Below are positions 57,967 to 64,000 of a stretch of DNA of 64,000 nucleotides, one piece after another. Both the position numbers and the translations under genes were made by a program. A model generated the notes under the pieces. That model did no database searches. It saw only the letters and a list, made by a program, of their open reading frames with translations, and was not told where the DNA came from. The stretch is from CBDCFV01 sp965261795 (lineage in GTDB: Bacteria; Chloroflexota; Dehalococcoidia; Lucifugimonadales; UBA3495). The stretch lies in assembly GCA_965261795.1 (NCBI GenBank), contig OZ253476.1:62001-126000 (forward strand). Direction: 5' to 3'. Numbering within the stretch: the stretch's first letter is position 1; each line of letters opens with the position of its first letter.

Positions 57967-58023
57967 GCCCTGAGATTGTCGAAGGGCTGTCCGTTCATGG
58001 TTCGACAAGCTCACCACGAACGG
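57967..58023. repeat. Imperfect palindromic repeat (CCGTTCATGGT...ACCACGAACGG)
   Basis: CCCTGAGATTGTCGAAGGG followed by CCGTTCATGGT, TCGACAAGCTC and ACCACGAACGG. The same sequence type occurs in intergenic regions of many unrelated environmental genomes. Only one copy is in this window. The rest of 57701-58140 holds the PrpD remnant and nothing else I can name. Confidence 0.6.
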
Positions 58024-58140
58024 ACTTTGAATTGATGCCGACTTTGCACAGACCATGGTCTATCAGCCCGGTCATCTTCTAGGCATGGGCGGCCCATGCT
58101 ACAATGACATCGAAACATTTAGCATTGGGAAAGCAGTCTT

Positions 58141-58458
58141 ATGCCTGTACACGACTACCGGTGCCAGGAATGCCAGAAAGTAACCTCAGTCCTGTCTTAC
58201 ACTTGGTCCCAAAAGTCCGACCCGGCCTGCCGCGGTTGCGGCAACACCGGCCTGACCAAGCTGATGTCCGGGTTTGCTTTTCACCGTTCGTGGGGAGAGA
58301 GCCTGAACTGGGCGCCCAGCGCGGAAACGCTTACCGACGTGAATGAAGACAGCCCGCAGGCCTTGGACAGTTTCATGGGCCGCATCAAACAGGAAATGGG
58401 CGGCCAGGTAACGCCCGACTTTAATGAAATGCGTAAAGAGTTAACGGACCTGCCGTAA
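58141..58458 (+). CDS. FmdB-family zinc-ribbon protein, copy 1
   Basis: 105 residues. The N-terminus MPVHDYRCQECQKVTSVLS with a second CRGCGN gives the Cx2C...Cx2C zinc ribbon of FmdB/CxxC_CXXC_SSSS proteins. The rest is polar and probably flexible. The general role is unknown; a regulatory or metal-handling role has been proposed for the family. It starts an operon of five closely spaced genes with a second FmdB-like gene 16 bp downstream. Confidence 0.82.
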   Translation: MPVHDYRCQECQKVTSVLSYTWSQKSDPACRGCGNTGLTKLMSGFAFHRSWGESLNWAPSAETLTDVNEDSPQALDSFMGRIKQEMGGQVTPDFNEMRKELTDLP

Positions 58459-58474
58459 ACTCCCGCCACCAACC

Positions 58475-58810
58475 ATGCCAATCTATGAGTACAGGTGCCA
58501 GAGTTGCGGTGAAGTGTCTTCGTTCTTCACCCGGTCTATCGGCGCTCAATTGGACCCGGTGTGCCAACACTGCCAAAGCACCGATTTGCAGCGTCGCATG
58601 TCCAATTTCGCCATGGGCAAAACATTGGATTCCACCCACGCGGGCGCTCCGTCGAACCCGGCGTCCTTGGACTATTACCGTGACCCCCGCAATATCGGGC
58701 GCAACGTCGAACAAAGCTTCACTCGTCACGGGGTGGATATGCCCGAATCGGTGCGGCAGACAATAGACGCCGCCCGTGACGGGAGCCTCCCCAAAGGTCT
58801 GGATATATGA
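58475..58810 (+). CDS. FmdB-family zinc-ribbon protein, copy 2
   Basis: 111 residues. MPIYEYRCQSCGEVSSFF and CQHCQSTDLQRRMS are the zinc ribbon. The C-terminal region (RHGVDMPESVRQTIDAARDG) differs from copy 1, so the two are diverged paralogues and not a recent duplication. Its stop overlaps the thiE start (ATGA). Confidence 0.85.
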   Translation: MPIYEYRCQSCGEVSSFFTRSIGAQLDPVCQHCQSTDLQRRMSNFAMGKTLDSTHAGAPSNPASLDYYRDPRNIGRNVEQSFTRHGVDMPESVRQTIDAARDGSLPKGLDI

Positions 58811-59793
58811 CAACTCCCGACCCCCTGCGCAATAGCTGCTTGGAGAGCTTGGTCCATTGCTTGAGCAGTCTGACAGAAAACACGCCAATCGTAGACGCCA
58901 CGGGCAGCGCGCTGCGCCGGTTGCGTAACCTGTCCTCAGCTTTGCAATCGCAGGCTTCCGTGACCGCCTCTCCGGCTACCGTTGAATTGACCTTGAACGA
59001 CTCCTTGTCTCTGGTCGAGACCTCTCAAGCGTTGTTGGCGACCCTGGAAAGACCGCAGTACGGCGGCTTGGGCAACGCGGAACTGACCCGTGGACTTTCC
59101 GAAGCCCTTGCCGGGCTGTGGGACGATATCGGCGCGGTACTTCGCCGGCAACAGGCGGACAAGGTCAGGGGCCTTTACGTGATAATCGACCCGGAGGTTA
59201 CCGGAGGGCGTGACCCGATGGATATCGCAAGGGCGGCGGTCCGCGGCGGGGCCAGGATGCTGCAATTGCGGGACAAGTTGAGGGACAAGGGGGAAATACT
59301 TTCCTTGGCTACGCCGTTGCAACAACTCTGCCTGGCCAACGACGTCCTCCTGATTATGAACGACCACGTGGACTTGGGAGCTACCGTCGGTTCGGCAGGG
59401 ATTCACGTCGGGCAGACCGACATGCCGGTGGCACAAGCCCGCCAAGTGCTGGCCCCTCACCAGATTCTGGGCCGGTCCAACAGAGAAATGGAGCAGTTGG
59501 TCGAGTCTCAAAGAATGGGGGCCGACCACGTAGCCTTCGGGGCCATTTACCAGACCACCACCAAGGGCACGGGGAGGCCGCCTCAAGGGCCGGAGCGCCT
59601 GCGGGAGGCCAGGGAAATCGCCCGGGTGCCGCTGGTGGCGATTGGAGGCATCACTGCTGCGAACGTTGCGCCGGTGGTGGAGGCCGGGGCTGATGCCGTA
59701 TGCGTTACCGCAGCCGTGGCTGCGGCTCCTGAGCCGGAAGCGGCCGCCGCCGAACTTGTGGAAGCCATGAGGGTGGCCGGAGGCCGGATCTGA
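58807..59793 (+). CDS. thiE: Thiamine-phosphate synthase with N-terminal helical extension
   Basis: 328 residues. The TIM barrel covers about 118-325: RGLYVIIDPEVTGGRDPM, ARMLQLRDKLRDKGE, VLLIMNDHVDLGATVGSAGI then HVGQTDMP, and AIYQTTTKGTGRP, which hold the pyrophosphate and substrate residues of ThiE. It joins the thiazole and pyrimidine moieties of thiamine. The first 115 or so residues are an extra helical domain (LRNLSSALQSQASVTASPAT), as in the fused ThiE proteins of cyanobacteria and relatives. It overlaps its neighbours on both sides by 1-4 bp, so the operon is tight. Confidence 0.92.
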   Translation: MTTPDPLRNSCLESLVHCLSSLTENTPIVDATGSALRRLRNLSSALQSQASVTASPATVELTLNDSLSLVETSQALLATLERPQYGGLGNAELTRGLSEALAGLWDDIGAVLRRQQADKVRGLYVIIDPEVTGGRDPMDIARAAVRGGARMLQLRDKLRDKGEILSLATPLQQLCLANDVLLIMNDHVDLGATVGSAGIHVGQTDMPVAQARQVLAPHQILGRSNREMEQLVESQRMGADHVAFGAIYQTTTKGTGRPPQGPERLREAREIARVPLVAIGGITAANVAPVVEAGADAVCVTAAVAAAPEPEAAAAELVEAMRVAGGRI

Positions 59794-60440
59794 TGCCCTC
59801 GCCCTATGGAGACTCACTGGCCGCGATAGGCGCCAAGGCTATCGAGCGGTTGACCCTCCGCAACAGCGCCCGGGAGCAGGGCCTCTCCATCTCCAGGGAG
59901 GTGACGCGCCTGTCGGCCAACGCCATACGCGCGGTGCATCGCCGCGAGTTGGATGAAGCCGTCCGCTTGATAGGCGTCGCCAAGCAACGGCTGTCCGACG
60001 CCGAACCGATGCGCAGCGACACCCCTGAGATTTACTTTGCCCCCTTCCTGTCGGACGCCCGCAAAGAGTACGCGGAGGCCAACGTAACCCTGGCCGTAAT
60101 ATCCGGCCGCGACATCCCCCAACCTGAGGAACTGGGCATCGACGCCCCGCCTTATCTGAACGGCTTGGCGGAGGCTATCGGGGAACTGCGACGTTACATT
60201 CTGGACTCGCTGCGGCGAGACCATTTTGATCGCTGCCAGGAACTGATGGATGTAATGGACGAAATCTACAGCGTGCTGGTGACGGTAGATTTCCCGGAAG
60301 GCGTCACCTCGGGCCTACGCCACAGCACCGACATGATGCGCGGGGTGTTGGAGCGGACCAGGGGCGACCTGACTATGGCCCTGCGCCAGCATAAGCTGGA
60401 GCTTACCATGAGGGAGTGGCAGGAACGGCAGCCTCAGTGA
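59793..60440 (+). CDS. Prokaryotic translin-family protein
   Basis: 215 residues starting on the last base of the thiE stop (TGATG). The all-helical sequence follows the translin/TRAX plan: REQGLSISREVTRLSANAIR, then FLSDARKEYAEANVTLAVIS (about 82-101), where the ExxE pair corresponds to the acidic catalytic residues of TRAX, then YLNGLAEAIGELRRYILDSL and a final HSTDMMRGVLERTRGDLTMA. Translin proteins bind RNA/DNA as octamers; archaeal and TRAX forms can cut RNA. Databases often mislabel such proteins as haloacid dehalogenases. Why it is joined to thiE is unknown. Confidence 0.82.
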   Translation: MPSPYGDSLAAIGAKAIERLTLRNSAREQGLSISREVTRLSANAIRAVHRRELDEAVRLIGVAKQRLSDAEPMRSDTPEIYFAPFLSDARKEYAEANVTLAVISGRDIPQPEELGIDAPPYLNGLAEAIGELRRYILDSLRRDHFDRCQELMDVMDEIYSVLVTVDFPEGVTSGLRHSTDMMRGVLERTRGDLTMALRQHKLELTMREWQERQPQ

Positions 60441-60443
60441 ACG

Positions 60444-61094
60444 TTGCGCACTGCTGAGTCTACACAGTCAACACGCTGGCAACGGTTGGACCGGTGGTGG
60501 GTCCCTTTTAGTTGGGTGCTGATTGTACCCCTGCTGATAAAACCCCTGACCTTCATTGTTCTTTACTTGGTTACCGATTTTCTCGCGCCTGGCTTAGTGG
60601 GGTTGCCCGAACCGTCTCCGACCGCCGTCGGCGCCTCCGGCTCTCCTCCGACCTACACCTACTTCCCGGCAGTACCTACGATAATTGTCTTGGTTTGCGT
60701 CGGACTACTCCACTTCACCCCTTTCCTGTGGCTCGTTTCCAAGCAGGCGGAGGTGCGAGTGGCGGGAATAATAGCCGCGCTGCTGGGGATACCCCATCTA
60801 CTGCTGCCGGTAGTCCTGTCGTTCAACCTGTTTGAACGGTTCACCAACCCCGACGGCGTCATCTATTTTCGAAACGTCACCGATTTCTGGACCGACATTC
60901 AACTGCTGCATCTCAGCTGGGCCTTGATTGGCGCGGTCATCTGGTTCGTGAGCGCCATGGTCTGGTGGAGTTATGGACGGCAGCGTCAAAGAGCCCGCGG
61001 ACTCAAGCCTAACGTTGGCGAGTACGCCATGGCGGCGTTCACCCTTGGCGGCATCAGCTTCGGGGTCATGCTGGCGTTCTTCATACACTTCTGA
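60444..61094 (+). CDS. Polytopic membrane protein of unknown function
   Basis: 216 residues from a TTG three bases after the translin stop. About five hydrophobic helices: near 21-48 (VPFSWVLIVPLLIKPLTFIV), 73-100 (VPTIIVLVCVGLLHFTPFLW), 105-128 (VAGIIAALLGIPHLLLPVVL), 153-175 (LSWALIGAVIWFVSAMVWW) and the C-terminus (YAMAAFTLGGISFGVMLAFF). A Ser/Pro-rich loop lies between helices 1 and 2. No family recognised. Last gene of the fmdB-thiE operon and convergent with aioA. Confidence 0.65.
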   Translation: MRTAESTQSTRWQRLDRWWVPFSWVLIVPLLIKPLTFIVLYLVTDFLAPGLVGLPEPSPTAVGASGSPPTYTYFPAVPTIIVLVCVGLLHFTPFLWLVSKQAEVRVAGIIAALLGIPHLLLPVVLSFNLFERFTNPDGVIYFRNVTDFWTDIQLLHLSWALIGAVIWFVSAMVWWSYGRQRQRARGLKPNVGEYAMAAFTLGGISFGVMLAFFIHF

Positions 61095-61101
61095 ACTGCG
61101 C

Positions 61102-63756
61102 CTAAACGATGGTCCGAGACTTGAACGTCATGGATTCGAAGGAGTGCTTGTAAGGCGACTCGCCGGTCTTTTTTATCCTGGCCTTACCCAGCTTGAAACG
61201 GTAGCGGTTGGTTATGGGATCAGGCACCCGGTGAATCAAGCTGTTGGCCTCGGTGTTGGGCCAACCGGGGGCCCATAGGAAATTGGTGAACAGAACGCCG
61301 GGCCGCACAGCATCGGTTACGACTGCCACCGCCTTGCTTTGGCCCTTGCCGCGGCGGATCAGTCCGTTCTTCTCCAGCTTGCTGAACAGGAATTCGTCCC
61401 CCTTCACCAACGTGAAACCGCCCGTTTGGACCAGGATGTCGTCACTTTCCATGAGGACTTCGTCGCCGCTTTCGATGCCGCGGGGCGCGGCGTCATCGGG
61501 ATGAATTTCCACGTGAGTCATGGGCCAGCGCTGGGAAATATAAGGCTTACGGGAATCGTCATACGCCGACTGCCACACCTCGTTGATGCGGCCGTTGGTC
61601 ACCCACAGCTCGTCGCCCGTTGGGGTGATGCGCTCGTAGAAGTCGCTGAACCATTCCCACGGCGACTTGTTGAGGACAGCCTTGCCCGAGTGGGTGCTGA
61701 AGTGGGTGAGCCATTTCCGGTGCACCGTCGGCCCCTCGGGCGTACCCAGCTCGAGAGTGGAGTCGTGCAACCGCTTGGTGCCTACCAACTCGCCGTTCAC
61801 CATGCGCACAGGGGTCTGGATGCCCGTAGTGCCCATATCCCGGAGCACGTCATGGGCCCTTCGGCCTTGCGCTTGGGCGTAGCTGACCAATGGATTGTAG
61901 TCGAGAACTCCGCCCCGGCTGGCCCGCGACGCTTCTTCGAACACCTCGTTGGAGTCCCGCCAGTCGTAGCCTTCGAACCCCATCCTCTTGGCGAACTGGG
62001 CAATGATCCACCAGTCGGGCTTGGAGTCTCCGGGGGGATCGTTGAACTTGGAGTAAAGCCGCAGGCGCCGCTCGCCGTTGCAACGGGTGAAGTCGTTCTC
62101 ACCCCATCCGGCTGCGGGAAGCACGATGTCGGACAGTTCGTCCCCGATGGGGGATTGGAGGTAGATGTCCTGATCCACGATCACCATGCCGCCGCTGTCG
62201 GCCCGGGCAATCAGTGTAGCTGCCGCCTCGTCCACGTCCGTCGTGGAGACTTGGTGCTCGTTCCTCCTGGTCATCCCCAGGAAGGTCTCGTAGAGTTCCT
62301 GGGACGCGGCCATGGCGTTGATCCAGGTTGTGCCGATGACCCAAGCGAAACGCACCTGTCCGGCCTCCACCCACCGGTCCAGGTCGATCTCCTGCCGCCT
62401 GCGCCCCGGCAACTTGTTTGGGGACTTGTCGATGGGATAGGGGGCGGCGCCCATCCAGCCGCGCTGATGGCCGCCCAGCCTGGAGATCACTTGGCCCGGG
62501 CGGTTTCCCGCCCCGCACAGCAAAGAAAGGGCGGCAAAGGAGGCGGTGTTCCCGTAGTTGTTGGACCAGTAGTTGCCCTTTTCCAAGGCGAAGGAAGCCT
62601 TGGGGCGTTGTCCGTTCACAGGCTTGGCCAGCATCTCGGCGGCTTGGACGATCTTATCCGCAGGGACACCCGTTATCTCGGCGGCCCGGTCAAGCTCTGC
62701 GTGGGGCTGCTGGAACAGCCACTCTTTGTATTCCTGGAAATCCGCGCCCAGCTTCCCCCAAGTGGTACGCCATTGCCAAGGGGTGTTCCGGGAACCGCGC
62801 CCCATGCCGGCGTCGATCTCCCATGCGTTGGCCACCCAGCGCTCGATGAATTCGCTGTCTTCCCAACCGTTTTCCAGTATTACCCTGGCTATCGCAAGTT
62901 GGAGAACGGTGTCGCTGCCCGGTATGAGTTGCAGCAACAGACCGCCGTTTTTTTCGGCCCAAGCAACCCCCGTGGTCTTGCGCGGGAGCACGAAGATAAG
63001 CTTCTTGTTTCCCGGCATCATCCACTCAGTGAAGACGATTGTCTTGCTTTCGAAAGGGTCGGTGCCGGAGAGGAAGATGACGTCGGCTGCCGCCCAGTCC
63101 TCGTAGGAGGCGCTGAACGGGTTGATGCCCGAGTCGTCCAGACCGGCCGTGTCGGCGCCCGGTCCGGGCTTGTCGTGGGGCGAGTAGGCGGGGGTGACGA
63201 TGGAGCGGAAGGCCAGCTTGGAAATGGCGTAGGTGTTCTCGAAGTACTGGTAGGAGTAGGTCTTCATCGCCCACGCCGCTTCACCGTAGGAGTCCAGGAC
63301 ATGGCGAGAGACCCGCGACATGATTTCAAAGGCCGTGTCCCAGGATATGGGAGTCAGCTTCCCGTTCACCCGGAGAAGCGGGGTTTTGAGCCGGTCGGCG
63401 GTGGGGCCGTCGGGGTTGTAGACCTTGAGGGCCAAGGTACCTCCCCTGATGCTGTGATTGCCAAGCCGGTTGACCACCCCGGCGTTGGGGTCCGGCTGCA
63501 CGACCACATGGTGAGGCTGCCCGTCAATCAGGGTCATGTTGTGCTGATTAGGACTGACCCAGCCTTGGAACGCCCGCGTGGGCATGTCGATACCAAGGGC
63601 GTTCTGGTCCGCGCGGGGGCCGCCCTCCTTTCCGACAGGCCAGGTAAACACCCGGTAGCCGCAGCCGACTATGCAGTAGTCGCAGGCGGTGGTGTGCATC
63701 TTGGCGTCCGGCGGCGGGAGGGGGACTCTATCCTTGGGCACGTACTTTTCAGGCAT
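61102..63756 (-). CDS. aioA: Arsenite oxidase large (molybdopterin) subunit
   Basis: 884 residues. It oxidises arsenite to arsenate at a molybdenum bis-MGD centre. The N-terminal CDYCIVGCGYRVFTWP (Cys25, 28, 32, with Ser in NHSIRGG near 99) is the [3Fe-4S] motif particular to AioA and not the four-cysteine motif of most relatives. MKTYSYQYFENTYAISKLAF carries the glutamate of the arsenite pocket, and ISRLGGHQRGW (about 426) has the Arg and His five positions apart, as in characterised AioA. The C-terminal domain (YRFKLGKARIKKTGESPYKH) is typical. The Rieske subunit gene lies 18 bp upstream. The role could be detoxification or energy gain in the periplasm. Confidence 0.93.
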   Translation of the reverse strand: MPEKYVPKDRVPLPPPDAKMHTTACDYCIVGCGYRVFTWPVGKEGGPRADQNALGIDMPTRAFQGWVSPNQHNMTLIDGQPHHVVVQPDPNAGVVNRLGNHSIRGGTLALKVYNPDGPTADRLKTPLLRVNGKLTPISWDTAFEIMSRVSRHVLDSYGEAAWAMKTYSYQYFENTYAISKLAFRSIVTPAYSPHDKPGPGADTAGLDDSGINPFSASYEDWAAADVIFLSGTDPFESKTIVFTEWMMPGNKKLIFVLPRKTTGVAWAEKNGGLLLQLIPGSDTVLQLAIARVILENGWEDSEFIERWVANAWEIDAGMGRGSRNTPWQWRTTWGKLGADFQEYKEWLFQQPHAELDRAAEITGVPADKIVQAAEMLAKPVNGQRPKASFALEKGNYWSNNYGNTASFAALSLLCGAGNRPGQVISRLGGHQRGWMGAAPYPIDKSPNKLPGRRRQEIDLDRWVEAGQVRFAWVIGTTWINAMAASQELYETFLGMTRRNEHQVSTTDVDEAAATLIARADSGGMVIVDQDIYLQSPIGDELSDIVLPAAGWGENDFTRCNGERRLRLYSKFNDPPGDSKPDWWIIAQFAKRMGFEGYDWRDSNEVFEEASRASRGGVLDYNPLVSYAQAQGRRAHDVLRDMGTTGIQTPVRMVNGELVGTKRLHDSTLELGTPEGPTVHRKWLTHFSTHSGKAVLNKSPWEWFSDFYERITPTGDELWVTNGRINEVWQSAYDDSRKPYISQRWPMTHVEIHPDDAAPRGIESGDEVLMESDDILVQTGGFTLVKGDEFLFSKLEKNGLIRRGKGQSKAVAVVTDAVRPGVLFTNFLWAPGWPNTEANSLIHRVPDPITNRYRFKLGKARIKKTGESPYKHSFESMTFKSRTIV

Positions 63757-63774
63757 CTCTTCTGTCCATTCGTC

Positions 63775-63999
63775 CTAACCTGAGGATGGGTCGATCTCGT
63801 TATCGGAAAACCCGTAGATCAGGGCCATCACGCCGACTGCGTAGATGTCATCTCCCCGCGTCTCCAGCAAGACTTGGGGCAAGCCCTGGGTGGCGTGGCC
63901 CGCGACCACCATCCCATGCCTGGTAAGGTCGTAGGTGCTGAGGTGGGACGGGCAGGGGCCCAGCACTTGATGCTCACTCTTGAATTGGCCGAGCAGCGA
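63775..63999 (-). CDS. aioB: Arsenite oxidase small Rieske subunit (5' part beyond the window)
   Basis: The last 74 residues or so, open at the window edge. LGPCPSHLSTYDLTRHGMVV is the second half of a Rieske site (CPSHLSTYD, Cys and His ligands), followed by GHATQGLPQVLLETRGDDIY as in AioB. Full-length AioB is about 170-180 residues with a Tat signal, which exports the AioAB complex. It is directly upstream of aioA in the standard aioBA order. Confidence 0.88.
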   Translation of the reverse strand, partial: SLLGQFKSEHQVLGPCPSHLSTYDLTRHGMVVAGHATQGLPQVLLETRGDDIYAVGVMALIYGFSDNEIDPSSG

Positions 64000-64000
64000 T

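Noticed and set aside
61339..63783. Very long open frame on the plus strand opposite aioA
   Set aside because: It mirrors the GC-rich aioA codons, has no ribosome-binding site or recognisable domain, and aioA on the other strand is certain. The same applies to long frames opposite aconitase (18599-19909), mfd (188-1393) and mutS2 (50829-52022).

Overview
The window looks like part of a GC-rich chromosome from an aerobic, free-living or host-associated member of the Chloroflexota, probably near the Dehalococcoidia/SAR202 group. This is inferred from gene content, not from a marker phylogeny. The hints are an ABC substrate-binding lipoprotein with a charged VEKEV/REVPVEK-type linker, a siroheme-route heme cluster, nickel superoxide dismutase, HspR-controlled Hsp20, a prokaryotic translin, a Vms1-like release factor and a molybdenum arsenite oxidase.

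Layout. 1-7.2 kb: the 3' part of mfd, followed by an accessory island (two tRNA-Val-like sequences, two extra copies of the mfd 3' end, a PD-(D/E)XK-like protein, a PaREP1/HEPN-like protein and an AAA ATPase/DUF4276 pair) ending near tRNA-Pro. 7.2-20.5 kb: a GH105-like protein, an MBL hydrolase, a peptide-type ABC transporter divergent from an amidohydrolase, a membrane-anchored coiled-coil protein, an MFS exporter and aconitase. 20.6-24.5 kb: repeats, a tandem pair of Uma2 genes, and a type II restriction-modification pair. 24.8-34.3 kb: a MerR-like regulator followed by a long heme/siroheme cluster (AhbA-AhbB fusion, Met8-like, HemC, CobA-HemD, HemB, HemL), interrupted by an HsdR_N-like nuclease and by a RelE toxin with an unknown partner. 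34.3-38.3 kb: stress genes (hspR, hsp20, sodN) and ilvD. 38.3-47.3 kb: a DUF262/HEPN pair followed by a displaced copy of the ilvD 3' end, a complete IS701-family element, an RHH/MazF pair, tldD and tldE with a broken aspartic protease and a second PaREP1-like gene between them, and an enoyl-CoA hydratase. 47.5-61 kb: an OLD-like ATPase, mutS2 with a Vms1-like release factor, a sulfopyruvate-decarboxylase-type enzyme, an SDR, small unknown genes, and an fmdB-fmdB-thiE-translin operon. 61.1-64 kb: aioA and the end of aioB.

The most striking pattern is that accessory cassettes sit directly downstream of housekeeping genes and are followed by a second copy of that gene's 3' end (mfd twice, ilvD once). 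The differences between the copies are almost all synonymous. The displaced ends therefore evolved as coding sequence in another lineage and arrived with the cassette. No integrase is visible. A second notable association is mutS2, whose homologue splits collided ribosomes, overlapping a Vms1-like peptidyl-tRNA hydrolase gene: a likely two-step ribosome-rescue operon.
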